From Gorillibacterium massiliense (lineage in GTDB: Bacteria; Bacillota; Bacilli; Paenibacillales; NBRC-103111), in the NCBI RefSeq assembly GCF_000455485.1, contig NZ_CBQR020000036.1:106466-170465 (forward strand): a DNA stretch of 64,000 bases, written 5' to 3'. Position numbers and translations under genes: made by a program. How positions within the stretch are numbered: position 1 is the first letter of the stretch; every line of letters begins with the position of its first letter. Under the pieces are notes generated by a model, which ran no database searches, was not told the DNA's origin, and was given only the letters and a program-made list of their open reading frames with translations. This document shows positions 24,872 to 34,302 of this stretch, piece after piece.

Positions 24872-25670
24872 TAACTATGGTGACCGTGAATGGACACGTC
24901 TTGAAAAAGATGGGCATGGCGAACTTTTATATCAGGTACATCTTGATATTTTGAAGCGTTATATAAAACGAACCGATAAAGTTTTAGAAATTGGTGCGGG
25001 TTCAGGAAGATACACAAAGGATATTGTTGCAATGTGTGCTGAATTGACCATTGCAGATATATCTAGTCATCAAATTGAGTTCAATAAGTCCAAAATGCGC
25101 GAGCTATCATTGATTGACAGAATAGAAGCATACCATGTTTTAGATGTTCTTGATATGAGTGTCTTTGAAGATTCCTCTTTCGATTGCGTTGTCTGTATAG
25201 GTGGTGTAATCAATTACCTTTTGGACAAAGAGAAAGATGGAATACAAGAAATTCTAAGAGTGTTAAAATCGGATGGCATATTGATTGTTGGGTCCATGAG
25301 TTTCATTGGCGCTTCGCTTTATTATCTTGAAGGTATAAGGTATGAAAAAGACCAATTCGGGCTTGAAGCTACAAGGTGGGTTTTTGATACAGGTGTTCAA
25401 GACGAAGAGCATTATCCAGTTGAAAGCAAGCATTACGTCCATATGATGAGAAGCACCGAAATGGATGCTTTATTTGCTCAGTTTCCTGTAAGAGTTCAAG
25501 AGAGAAGCTCCGCTGGTTTATTTACGCAAGCAGGAGATTCTGCTTTAGAAAATGCTCGCAACGACAAAGAATTTTGGAAGCTAATTGTCGAAAAAGAAAT
25601 TGCGTTTACCAAATTACAGGGCACTCTTGATTGTGGAATGAATATCATCTATGTTGTGCAAAAGTTGTAA
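24834..25670 (+). CDS. class I SAM-dependent methyltransferase
   Basis: 278 residues. Motif I is VLEIGAGSGRYTKDI (about 50-64). The acidic end of strand 2 is ELTIADISSHQIEF, and motif IV-like text is SFDCVVCIGGVINYLLD. Motif VI-like text, EILRVLKSDGILIVGSMS, completes the Rossmann fold. The remaining C-terminal part is a substrate cap with no identified specificity. AAGGAG lies 9 bases upstream. The protein is cytosolic and its acceptor (small molecule or protein) is unknown. Confidence 0.88.
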   Translation: MSYNPEIPRSRYDNYGDREWTRLEKDGHGELLYQVHLDILKRYIKRTDKVLEIGAGSGRYTKDIVAMCAELTIADISSHQIEFNKSKMRELSLIDRIEAYHVLDVLDMSVFEDSSFDCVVCIGGVINYLLDKEKDGIQEILRVLKSDGILIVGSMSFIGASLYYLEGIRYEKDQFGLEATRWVFDTGVQDEEHYPVESKHYVHMMRSTEMDALFAQFPVRVQERSSAGLFTQAGDSALENARNDKEFWKLIVEKEIAFTKLQGTLDCGMNIIYVVQKL

Positions 25671-25703
25671 TTTCCGCCACTAATAAGCATTTTCTACAGT
25701 CTA

Positions 25704-25752
25704 CATATGAAAACGGCGGCGCGATAAAACACTTTGCCGCCGTTTTCATATG
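25704..25752. terminator. 17-bp perfect inverted repeat after the methyltransferase
   Basis: CATATGAAAACGGCGGC (25704-25720) pairs with GCCGCCGTTTTCATATG (25736-25752). T-rich parts inside the arms allow termination in either direction. Confidence 0.8.
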
Positions 25753-25779
25753 AGCACTGCCCGTTAGTTAAATAAAACA

Positions 25780-25995
25780 GCGACCGCCTAGGACGTGAAA
25801 ATAAAGTCCTAAGTGCCAGAAACCCAGTCCAGAAGCGGCTTCACGCCATCCACTGGGCTACTTTGTGCCCCCGTGTTACCAGACGGGAACCCAGATTTAT
25901 GTTCCGTCTTGCTGGTAATCATCCTTCGTACAACCAGCATATTTTATAGTAAAACAGAAGCATCCCGTTTGCTTATATGGGCAGGCGGGATGTTA
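25780..25995. other. non-coding stretch with four consecutive hairpins
   Basis: TAGGAC/GTCCTA (25789-25811); CCCAGT/ACTGGG (25823-25857) enclosing GAAG/CTTC; TTACCA..GACGG-GAAC paired with GTTC-CGTC..TGGTAA (25876-25918); and CATCCCG..TGC/GCA..CGGGATG (25971-25992). The last could terminate mprF on the minus strand. The others have no assigned role. No ORF here is convincing, and 25996-26162 shows nothing further. Confidence 0.5.
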
Positions 25996-26162
25996 TCATT
26001 TACGGCATCACTAACTTAAAGCGAAGCAGGTTAAAAGCTTCCTGGCCTCTAAGTAGGCAGTGAGATGAGGAAGGCGAGTATCTGCCGATTCCTGATTATG
26101 CCACTGGCTTTATTATCGATTGGGTATTCTGGTTAGAGACCGAGCTATTTTTCGTTTCCTTA

Positions 26163-28844
26163 TTATGAATTGCTTTCATTGGGAACTCTCGGACGACGGG
26201 AGATTAACCAAACCAGCTCCAATAACAAAGTGGGCAAATATAAACCTCTCGGATAGGCAAGATAACGCGGTTCCCATGCCGGCGAAAATTTTTGCTTATA
26301 TTTACGCAAGCCCTCAAAACCATACCAGTGGCTTCCATATCGAAACACCAAACGCGCTAGCTTCTCTTCTCTCATCGCTCCATGGCTCTGCCCGACTCTC
26401 GATAATGGAGCCATGCCTAGGTTAAATCGGGAATAGCCGTTCTCTTTGGCCCAGTCCAGGAGCGAAATGAACAACATGTCCATCGTTCCGTTTGGCGTCT
26501 CTTTAAGGTGCCGCATCAGGTCAATGGATAAGGTGGATCCATCGTCATAACCGGGGGCGAGCGTTGCGAACGCGATGATCAATCCGCCGCCATCCTTGAG
26601 GATCGCAATCGGGGCCAACTGCAAGTATGTTTCCTGAAACCAGCCAAGTGAATATCCCTTCTCATGTCGACCCTTTAACCAGTCGTTTGAGATCTTTTGC
26701 AGCCTCTCGATGACGATCGAATTGAAGGGAGGCTTCAGAACTTCAAAGTGGAATCCTTCGCGTTCGAACCGGTTCTTGACCGTCCGCAAATTCGTATTAC
26801 GCTTGCCACTTAAAGTAAACGTGTTCAGAGGAACGATTGCGTCTTCTCCGAGCTTGAAAAATCTAAAGCCGTTCTCGTGGTAAATAGGCAGATATTCCGG
26901 CGACACCTGGTAAAAGACGACTTTTAGCGCATACCGGTCGGCATATCCTTGGAATTCTTGAATGGCTCCGCTGATCAATTCCGGCTTGCCGATCGGATCG
27001 CTGAGTATTGCGAGCTTATTGCGGACCTTAGCGAAGGGGATCAGGACTTGATGCTCGGCAGCCCAGTAAAAACTTTTGTCTCCGGAAAAGAGCATATGCG
27101 TCAGCAAGTTGCCTTGGTTAACTTCCAAGAAGCTTTGCAATTTCAGACGCTGTCCTTGTGTTGCGCCATATCTTCCCATGCGAACCGGACGCAACACCCA
27201 TAGCATCGAAAAAATGAGCCAAGCGATAGCTAAACCGAGTATGATGGTGGTCTGTTGTTCCTGTGGGGTGAATAACCAGCGAATATCCGCATTGGGTGGT
27301 ATGCGGCGAGTGGAACCGGGATGAGTACGGCTGGCAATAAGGTCATAGATCCAGAAGAGCAGGAAGGTAGCCAACCCCCATTTGGCGATTTGTTCTCTGC
27401 TGAAGGGAACGCCAATGCGATAAAATCGATCTCTAGATAACCATAGCAATACGGCTACGATCAAGAGGAAAATTGCTTCCTCGAAATCGAACGCTTTGAT
27501 AAGCGTAAAGATAGCGCCGGCGACGATTAGAAACAGGGTCCATCGATAAGCGCGTTTGATTCGCAGGGATATGCCTCTCGACAGAACGATCAGCATAATG
27601 CCAATGATGACACTCAGTTGAAGGGACAGCTTCATCAATGGAATGGACAAGATCTCCTCGGCGACGTGCAGGCGACGCCATAACCCAGGCGTTGCAGCCG
27701 ATGACAGCAGAGTGAGACCGCTCAAAAAAACGAGCTTGCCCAGAGACCATGCGCCGAGTTCTCCAATGAAACCTACACGCCCCGGCCAATTCCATATTTT
27801 TTGCCAGCCGGTTAATGCTTTTTCCATCTCTTCAGCATCATCATCGTCCTTTGATCCTTGTACGTTGCGGTTGTTCGAGAACTCGAAAGCGGAGATAATC
27901 AGACCGATGAACCAGGGAACTAGGTAATAAAACATGCGAAACGTGATCAATACAGCAGCGGCATGGTCCGGTCCATATCCGAATCGACGGAAACCAATCA
28001 AAGCAGTAAGATCAAATCCTCCGAGGCCGCCCGGAACGAGACTGATGATTCCGGCGATAGCCGAAACCGTATAGATGCTATAAGCATGACCTATGGAAAT
28101 GGGGGAAGGGAGCATAGCTAGCGAGATCAACCAGAATGTGATTCCTGCGAAAAACCACTCTATGAAGGAAGAGCCTATCCCGTATCCGATCATTTTCCAT
28201 GTGAACCGGCCTTCGTCTCGCCTGAACCACTTCGCGAATAACGGCGTTCTCTGAAAAAATGCGAAGGCCGGCAAATAAAGTGCAACGGCCCAAGCGGCAA
28301 CGATTTGCCAAGAATAGGAGGGATAAGCGGATCGCATAGGGATGACCTCGAAGATACCCAACCAAGCCAACACGGACAAGCCGGTTATGGAAATGGGCGA
28401 CAGAAACGCGACAGCGCGAAAAAGTGTCTTGGACGGAACTTGCTTGTTCCGGTACAAAATCATTCGTAAACTCGCACCTGTCACCCCTGCAAACCCGACC
28501 AAGTTATTCGTCGTATTCGCTATCCATGCGTAACGGAAGGTATCGGATGCACGGAGAGGCAACCGATACAGCCCTCGAATCAAGAAATCGTATACGCTCA
28601 TTGAAGCGACCGCTAGGAGCGAAATGGTAAGCAGCCAAGCCCATTCGCCTGTTGGCAAGCTTCGAAATAGATGAAGTGCTCTGCCGAAATCGACTTGTCG
28701 CAACTCCTTCTTGGCTTCCCAATAGATTAACCCGATGACGGCCGCCGGAATGAAAAATCGAAGAAGCCGAACACGATATAGGGATGCGAGTATATTGACG
28801 ATTTTCCATTCCTTGGGCGAACCCCATGATTTCCGCATACACAT
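26163..28844 (-). CDS. mprF: phosphatidylglycerol lysyltransferase and flippase
   Basis: 893 residues. The N-terminal two-thirds hold about 13-14 transmembrane helices, including the flippase part (ANTTNNLVGFAGVTGASLRM, then LVPGGLGGFDLTALIGFRRF, the conserved PGGLGGFD loop). The C-terminal cytosolic DUF2156 catalytic domain (about 540-880) includes GNLLTHMLFSGDKSFYWAAE, KTVKNRFEREGFHFEVLKPP-like text and FNLGMAPLSRVG. MprF transfers an amino acid, usually lysine, from tRNA to phosphatidylglycerol and flips the product outward, giving resistance to cationic peptides and daptomycin. GGAG lies 5 bases before ATG 28844. It converges with the methyltransferase gene. Confidence 0.93.
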   Translation of the reverse strand: MCMRKSWGSPKEWKIVNILASLYRVRLLRFFIPAAVIGLIYWEAKKELRQVDFGRALHLFRSLPTGEWAWLLTISLLAVASMSVYDFLIRGLYRLPLRASDTFRYAWIANTTNNLVGFAGVTGASLRMILYRNKQVPSKTLFRAVAFLSPISITGLSVLAWLGIFEVIPMRSAYPSYSWQIVAAWAVALYLPAFAFFQRTPLFAKWFRRDEGRFTWKMIGYGIGSSFIEWFFAGITFWLISLAMLPSPISIGHAYSIYTVSAIAGIISLVPGGLGGFDLTALIGFRRFGYGPDHAAAVLITFRMFYYLVPWFIGLIISAFEFSNNRNVQGSKDDDDAEEMEKALTGWQKIWNWPGRVGFIGELGAWSLGKLVFLSGLTLLSSAATPGLWRRLHVAEEILSIPLMKLSLQLSVIIGIMLIVLSRGISLRIKRAYRWTLFLIVAGAIFTLIKAFDFEEAIFLLIVAVLLWLSRDRFYRIGVPFSREQIAKWGLATFLLFWIYDLIASRTHPGSTRRIPPNADIRWLFTPQEQQTTIILGLAIAWLIFSMLWVLRPVRMGRYGATQGQRLKLQSFLEVNQGNLLTHMLFSGDKSFYWAAEHQVLIPFAKVRNKLAILSDPIGKPELISGAIQEFQGYADRYALKVVFYQVSPEYLPIYHENGFRFFKLGEDAIVPLNTFTLSGKRNTNLRTVKNRFEREGFHFEVLKPPFNSIVIERLQKISNDWLKGRHEKGYSLGWFQETYLQLAPIAILKDGGGLIIAFATLAPGYDDGSTLSIDLMRHLKETPNGTMDMLFISLLDWAKENGYSRFNLGMAPLSRVGQSHGAMREEKLARLVFRYGSHWYGFEGLRKYKQKFSPAWEPRYLAYPRGLYLPTLLLELVWLISRRPRVPNESNS

Positions 28845-29017
28845 TCAGCTCCGAATAGCAAAATCATTCAGTTCTCTATCATGCAGAGATTGGCGCGGCG
28901 ATTATCATGTTTTTTGTACCTCTGATCATCGCATGGTGAGGCGTCAATGCCTTCGAAATGTACCGCGATTACATGCCGGGTATTACCATTACGACACTTA
29001 TGATATCCTTACGCGCT

Positions 29018-29212
29018 TCACCTTATTAAACGAACAGGGGAGTTTGAAAATATGGTGATAGTACCTTTACGTCGTGCTCCAGTGTAGGTGAAAAGGGCAT
29101 ATCGCTTTATTGGGTGAGATAGTTGAATTCTTCGACCACACATTTTGACAAACAATTTTGATGCCGTAATAATGGCGTGGGGATCGTTTTGCAAAATATC
29201 CCGTTGCTCCAT
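29018..29212 (-). CDS. 64-residue ORF, doubtful
   Basis: ATG at 29212 has a good site (TTTGGAGG, 9 bases away) and encodes MEQRDILQNDPHAIITASKL, continuing with FVKMCGRRIQLSHPIKRY. No family is recognised. A terminator-like hairpin lies only 46 bases upstream on the same strand, so expression would need read-through or a promoter in that gap. Confidence 0.3.
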   Translation of the reverse strand: MEQRDILQNDPHAIITASKLFVKMCGRRIQLSHPIKRYALFTYTGARRKGTITIFSNSPVRLIR

Positions 29213-29257
29213 GAAAATCGAACCTCCAAACGGAATGTAATAAATGGGGGTGGTTGT

Positions 29258-29297
29258 ACAAAAAAAGCCTGAGCAACGGATTGACCGTAACTCAGGC
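29258..29297 (-). terminator. terminator on the minus strand
   Basis: On the minus strand GCCTGAG and CTCAGGC (plus positions 29291-29297 and 29267-29273) form a stem, followed by seven Ts (29260-29266). What it terminates is unclear because the region upstream is non-coding. Confidence 0.65.
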
Positions 29298-29891
29298 AGC
29301 GTAAGAAAGCTGATTTGCACATATGTACAAAATACGAGTTTTGTGAAGAAGTATTAGCGTAGTTATTAGAGATATTTCAAACGCTTTTGTTCAGCCCGGT
29401 TTTAGATCTTGTTTTGAATCGTCCGATCATCATGTTAACTGTTTTCATTTTCGTATTTGATGACTTTATTTATCGCTACTTAGTTACTATTAATCCCACA
29501 CAATTCATATTGTTTTTACTTTACTCGAACTCGCTCAATTTTTTTACGCACTAATCTTTTTCTACGAATTTATTTTAATCTAATCTCATTTCTACGAATC
29601 TTCGAACTTGTTTGATTTCATTAAACGATTCGGTTCATTCATACATCTCAGGTTGTCATTTTAGTGCATAGTCGGTCTCTAGGATTATTTCTCATTATTG
29701 GCTTCATGATTATGTGTTTTTATCGAATTAATGTATTTGATCAACCTTTATTTAATTGATCACATAAATCATGAATTGCTTTTTATCCTTGATATCAAAT
29801 CAGTTTGTACTTATGTATCTCATTATTTACTATAATAATATTATGTAAACATACAATTTTACTATTAGCACAAAATGGAAAAACCAAAACG

Positions 29892-29931
29892 GCTGAGAAA
29901 ATGATCATCCTGGGACAACCATCTTCTCAGC
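29892..29931 (-). terminator. terminator of the YesMN operon
   Basis: On the minus strand GCTGAGAA and TTCTCAGC (29924-29931 with 29892-29899) pair, then CGTTTTGGTTTTT. It lies 57 bases after the response-regulator stop. Confidence 0.65.
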
Positions 29932-29987
29932 TCGTACGTCAACTTTTTTGCTCCTCTTCCCCACTTTTATATTGCATACCAGATCGC

Positions 29988-31613
29988 TTAGTCAATCACT
30001 CCCGTTCGATCGCGATATTCTTGGGGTGTCATGTTTGTGTATGCCTTAAATAGCTTAATGAAATGCGGCACTGCCTGATATCCGATAATTTGGGTGATCT
30101 CGTATATTTTCTTCTCGCTGCTCCTGAGTAAATACGAAGCCAATTCCATCCGGTATCGAAGGATATAATCGGTCAAGTTGTTCCCCGTTTCTGCCCGGTA
30201 AGCTCGGGATAAGTAAGCTGGATGGAGACCGACGTATGCTGCGATCGTTTGTAGCGACAAATTATCGTTCAGGTTCTGTTCAATAAAGCGATGGACTTTG
30301 TCGACTAAACCTGTTTGCTTCTCGGTGGAATCTTCCGATTGTTCTCTTAAGCAGCGGAAAAGGCAAAACGCCCACTTCTCCAGTTGTTTAAGGGAAGGAG
30401 CGGCCGGCATGAGACCAAATGAGGACGCGCCAAACTCACTCAAAAGCTTACCCTTCTTGTGCGCCGTATACTGGTAGGCGTTGGCGATTGCAAAATACGC
30501 TTCATTGGCATGCTCGGGCGGGTAGTTCACGCTTTTCAGTTCAGCGAAGATTTCGATGAGTTTGGCTTCAGCATGAACCCAATCTCCCGTATCGAGCAAA
30601 TGGATCAGGAGTGGCGGTCGATATAGCGAGGTTAGCGTTCCGATCCGAACTGGATCGATATTGCTATTGCCCGCGATTCGTACATATTCACCTTGCCGTT
30701 TCTCATCTATCAATCTCATGCCATCGATGACGGATCGGTACAATTCGGGAATGCCATCGGGAAAATAGGCTCTGTTTTCGGCCAGCACGATGGAGATTCC
30801 GCCATTTAGCAGTGATTCCGCCTTTTTCTTCAATGCAGCAGCTTGAACGTCCATCATATTCCGGAAGATCTGCTCTCTCGTGTTCATGCATTCTTTGGCA
30901 GAAACGAGAACTAGGAGATATTCATTTGCATCACGGCAGAACCATAGGTGAAAATTTTCCTGAAACAGCTCCTCCGCCATATTCGCAACGGCATATTCGA
31001 TAAGCTCTCTGTCCATTTTTTCGTATTCTTGCAGCTTGCCTTCCAGCCGAACGGCGAACATCCCTACGGTCTGCTGCGCGGAAAACGGCAAATTTAATAG
31101 GAAAAGCTTCCGTTCCAGTTCCACTTTAGGAATCCGGTTATCGTACAGTAGACGATTAAGCAGTTCCCCTTTAAGTGTAGGCAAATTTTCGCGGAACGCA
31201 TAAACGTCGCGATGCTGCTGCTCTTGCTGCTTCATTTCGGAAGCCAATTCTTCTACTAATTTGGCCAGGATGTTCTGAAGCTGATCGGGGTTTACCGGTT
31301 TCATCAGGTAGCCGGATGTATTATAAGGAACAACGCTTTGCGCATATTCAAAATCGGCATATCCCGAAATCACGATGATTTTGGCTTTACGCCCCATTTC
31401 GCGAATTTCCCTTACCAGTTCAACCCCGCTCATTTCCGGCATGCGGATATCCGTTATGACGATGTGGATTGTTTGTTCCCGATAGAGCTGCAAGGCTTCT
31501 TCACCGGAAAAGGCTTTGTGAATTCGGCCTATTCCAAGTTTGTCCTTCGGAATCGAAGCGGCAATGCTGTCCACTTGGGAGGGAATATCGTCTACGACAA
31601 GAACTTCAAACAT
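29988..31613 (-). CDS. YesN-type response regulator with AraC output domain
   Basis: 541 residues. The receiver domain (1-120) has phospho-acceptor Asp55 (VITDIRMPEMSG) and Lys105 (GYLMKPVNP). A long linker (about 130-420) is typical of YesN-like regulators. The C-terminal AraC HTH (about 435-537) reads LSLQTIAAYVGLHPAYLSRA and IYEITQIIGYQAVPHFIKLF, then TPQEYRDR. It is encoded last in a minus-strand operon with its kinase and an oligosaccharide ABC importer, and probably activates that importer or the upstream GH9 gene. Its start overlaps the kinase stop by 8 bases. Confidence 0.92.
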   Translation of the reverse strand: MFEVLVVDDIPSQVDSIAASIPKDKLGIGRIHKAFSGEEALQLYREQTIHIVITDIRMPEMSGVELVREIREMGRKAKIIVISGYADFEYAQSVVPYNTSGYLMKPVNPDQLQNILAKLVEELASEMKQQEQQHRDVYAFRENLPTLKGELLNRLLYDNRIPKVELERKLFLLNLPFSAQQTVGMFAVRLEGKLQEYEKMDRELIEYAVANMAEELFQENFHLWFCRDANEYLLVLVSAKECMNTREQIFRNMMDVQAAALKKKAESLLNGGISIVLAENRAYFPDGIPELYRSVIDGMRLIDEKRQGEYVRIAGNSNIDPVRIGTLTSLYRPPLLIHLLDTGDWVHAEAKLIEIFAELKSVNYPPEHANEAYFAIANAYQYTAHKKGKLLSEFGASSFGLMPAAPSLKQLEKWAFCLFRCLREQSEDSTEKQTGLVDKVHRFIEQNLNDNLSLQTIAAYVGLHPAYLSRAYRAETGNNLTDYILRYRMELASYLLRSSEKKIYEITQIIGYQAVPHFIKLFKAYTNMTPQEYRDRTGVID

Positions 31614-33369
31614 CGGAATCGCCTCCTGTATTCATCATCAGCCCTACGCGAAGCCCTCCCATAGAAGAACGTTCAATAAGAAGCCCGGAGGATGGTCCAT
31701 AAAAATGCCTGAGTCGCTGATGAACATTACTCAATCCAACGCTTCGATTCGTACTCGTCTGGAGCTGCAAGGAGTTTTTTAAAACTTCCATATCCTCTTG
31801 CTTCATACCAACTCCGTTATCATCCACGATGAGCGTCCAACCGCCTTCTGCCCTGCTGCCGGTGATGATGATCTCGAATTTCCCCTTTTTTCCTTCCATG
31901 CCGTGCACAATCGCGTTTTCAATTAACGGCTGAAGCAACAGCCGGGGCATTAAAATTGACATCATGTCCTCTTCGATCTGTTCATGATACTCCAACCGTT
32001 CGGACTGCATCCGATGGATTTCCAAATAATTACGGATTAAATCCATTTCTTCGGCGAGTGAGGTCAGCTGTTGCTCCGTACGCGTTGTATAGCGGTAATA
32101 CTGGCTCAGGTGCTGAGTGAAAGCGACGATTGCTTTCGTCCGATCAAGCTGGGCCATGCTTTGAATATAGGCAAAGTTATTATACAAAAAATGCGGGTTG
32201 ATCTGAGCCTGGAGGTGCTTGAGCGATGACTCTTTGGCCTGGAGCTGCTCTGCATATACCTTGTCGATCAACGTCTGAATCTCTTCGGACATCAGGTTGA
32301 ACTGCTCGATCAAATAATGAAACTCGTTATTCGATCCTCTTTTGATCTGATGCCCATATACGCCCCTACGTAGCAATCGGACTGCGCGGATTAAAGCGTT
32401 GATTGGCTTTTGCACGTTGCGGTATAGCAGAGCTGCGGTGGCGACGCCCATCCCCATCAAAAGTAGGCTTGCCGCATAAAACATCCGTTTGCTGTGATTG
32501 ATCGGTTCCAGTACCTTATTCATTGGCTGAAAATCGATTAAATACCACCCAAGGGAGTTTGAGGTTACGTAATTGACTAGATAAGGTTGATTCCGCAGCG
32601 TTATTTTGACAGAGCCCTCAGTCGGATTCTGCGCTTTGATGCTATCGAATTGTGCGGTCATGGCGCTGATCAACTCGGAATTCACCCCTTGCGGCGCAAT
32701 CGGTTCAAAGCCCGGCCGGTATAGAAAAGGCTGTCCGACACTACCCTGCATAAAGCTCTCCAGCATTTTCTTGAGGTTTTCGGACAAGAACGTGACTTCG
32801 ACAATCAGATTGGGCTCTAATTGTTTGGCAAACGTATCCAAAGGCGTCATCAAATGCCGCACGAATGCTTTCTCTGGTCCCCGCTCCGTCGAAATAACAC
32901 GGTAATCCCATTGCTGTTGGCTTGTGTTCTGGAAGTATTTCGCATCATAATTCTGTTTCAGGTTCGTGGAAACGGCAACTCCGGAAAGCGGTGAATAAAC
33001 GGTAAAATCATTCGCCCACTCGAAGGATGTTGATTGCATATCCAATTTCTGCAGTAAAAGCTTTTTGGAGGTCAACATGGCATAATCGAAATCGGCTGAG
33101 GATTGAAACTGCATCTGGACCGCATCCGAGTCGGATGCAATAACAAAGGCCGCTCTCCATAACCGGTCCGCTTCGACGTCCATTTGCTCCACGAAAAATC
33201 GGATCCGGTTCAGGTTGACTTGAAGCAGTTCCTGCTCGACGACGGCGGTGCTGGTCTTGTTTGACGAATTATACAAGAACGCGATGGGAATGAGCGTCAG
33301 AACGATCACGATCACGACTTTCGTGAAGATATTCATTTTGCCGACCGTTCCGTGTCCGATTTTCGCCAT
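31606..33369 (-). CDS. YesM-type membrane sensor histidine kinase
   Basis: 587 residues. Two membrane helices (about 14-34 and 296-316) flank an extracellular sensor domain (about 40-290), followed by a HAMP region (RNVQKPINALIRAVRLLRRG). The His_kinase block reads LQAQINPHFLYNNFAYIQSM with phospho-His393, and the HATPase block has PLIENAIVHGMEGKKG and DDNGVGM. YesM-type kinases sense extracellular sugars, often with the adjacent solute-binding protein, and phosphorylate the YesN-type partner. GGAGGAG precedes ATG 33369. Confidence 0.93.
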   Translation of the reverse strand: MAKIGHGTVGKMNIFTKVVIVIVLTLIPIAFLYNSSNKTSTAVVEQELLQVNLNRIRFFVEQMDVEADRLWRAAFVIASDSDAVQMQFQSSADFDYAMLTSKKLLLQKLDMQSTSFEWANDFTVYSPLSGVAVSTNLKQNYDAKYFQNTSQQQWDYRVISTERGPEKAFVRHLMTPLDTFAKQLEPNLIVEVTFLSENLKKMLESFMQGSVGQPFLYRPGFEPIAPQGVNSELISAMTAQFDSIKAQNPTEGSVKITLRNQPYLVNYVTSNSLGWYLIDFQPMNKVLEPINHSKRMFYAASLLLMGMGVATAALLYRNVQKPINALIRAVRLLRRGVYGHQIKRGSNNEFHYLIEQFNLMSEEIQTLIDKVYAEQLQAKESSLKHLQAQINPHFLYNNFAYIQSMAQLDRTKAIVAFTQHLSQYYRYTTRTEQQLTSLAEEMDLIRNYLEIHRMQSERLEYHEQIEEDMMSILMPRLLLQPLIENAIVHGMEGKKGKFEIIITGSRAEGGWTLIVDDNGVGMKQEDMEVLKNSLQLQTSTNRSVGLSNVHQRLRHFYGPSSGLLIERSSMGGLRVGLMMNTGGDSDV

Positions 33370-33412
33370 GCTGCTCCTCCGATACGATTGCAGAATCCTT
33401 ACGGCTGTTTGT

Positions 33413-34291
33413 CTAGGATTTCACAGATCCCAACACAATTCCTTTTACGAAATACTTTTGCAGAAATGGATATACAAGTAATATCGGAAGTGCACCAATG
33501 AAAATTTGTGCCGTTTTGACGGTACGGTTGGAAAAGTTAGCGACGCTCTGGGATGTTACACCGATTCTTGATAAATTATCGCTCACGATCATGGAATGCA
33601 AATACGTCGCAAGTGGATATCCGTTGGGATTGGACATGTAGATTACGCCGTCAAACCATGAATTCCAATGAGTAACCATCGTAAACAAAGATAACGTCGC
33701 AATGGACGGCATCGAAACGGGTAAGTAAATGCTCCATAGCACTCTCAGATGCCCGGCTCCGTCAATATAAGCAGCCTCTTCCAAATCGAGAGGTATCGTC
33801 CGAAAAAAGTTGAGCATCAAAATCATATTCCATACGCTGACGGCTGAAGGCAAAACCAACGACCAAATCGTATCGATCAGATGCAGCTTGCTCACCAATA
33901 TATATGAGGGAATCAGCCCACCAGAGAATAGCATCGTAAACACGAAGATCCAGATGTAAAGTTGTCGTCCCGGGAATTTATGAACGGACTTCGACAAACT
34001 GTAAGCGGCCATCGTGACCACGGCCATCGAAATCACCGTGCCTAATATGGTCCGCTCTGCGCCGATCCACAAGGAGCGGATGAAACTCGCGTTGCCCAGT
34101 GTCTTGACATAGGCATCCGTAGTAAAGCCGACCGGCCAGAAATTGACGATATTCGCCGTTGCCGCAGCCCGTGAGCTGAATGACACCGCAAAAACGTGAA
34201 TGAGCGGAAGAACGCAAATCAGCGACAGCAGGCATAGGAAAATCGTGTTGAAAACCGTAAAGACGGTGTACCCTTTTGAACGGTAATGCAT
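33413..34291 (-). CDS. carbohydrate ABC transporter permease (LplC/YtcP type)
   Basis: 292 residues with six predicted transmembrane segments. The cytoplasmic EAA loop reads EEAAYIDGAGHLRVLWSIYL (about 187-206), which contacts the shared MsmX-type ATPase. The C-terminus VYPFLQKYFVKGIVLGSVKS is the family signature. It pairs with the upstream permease to import oligosaccharides. No ATPase is encoded here, as usual for this group. It lies 11 bases downstream of the other permease. Confidence 0.94.
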   Translation of the reverse strand: MHYRSKGYTVFTVFNTIFLCLLSLICVLPLIHVFAVSFSSRAAATANIVNFWPVGFTTDAYVKTLGNASFIRSLWIGAERTILGTVISMAVVTMAAYSLSKSVHKFPGRQLYIWIFVFTMLFSGGLIPSYILVSKLHLIDTIWSLVLPSAVSVWNMILMLNFFRTIPLDLEEAAYIDGAGHLRVLWSIYLPVSMPSIATLSLFTMVTHWNSWFDGVIYMSNPNGYPLATYLHSMIVSDNLSRIGVTSQSVANFSNRTVKTAQIFIGALPILLVYPFLQKYFVKGIVLGSVKS

Positions 34292-34302
34292 GGTCGCCCT
34301 CC

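Larger units (their letters stand above)
28845..29987. other. 1.1-kb region almost without genes; AT- and T-rich from about 29340
   Basis: Contains one doubtful minus-strand ORF (29018-29212), a minus-strand terminator (29258-29297) and the response-regulator terminator (29892-29931). From 29340 to 29880 the plus strand is strongly T-rich, with no frame of useful length. It has a twice-used TTTCTACGAAT (near 29557 and 29591) and an imperfect palindrome centred near 29747 (TGATCAA/TTGATCA with CATGATTATGTG and CACATAAATCATG outside). Confidence 0.5.

Noticed and set aside
25813-26019. 68-codon frame in the hairpin region
   Set aside because: Covers four RNA-like stems, lacks a ribosome binding site, and has no family resemblance.
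29365-29380. cre-like sequence TTTCAAACGCTTTTG
   Set aside because: Has the central CG-rich core but fails the outer consensus positions, and no sugar gene starts nearby.
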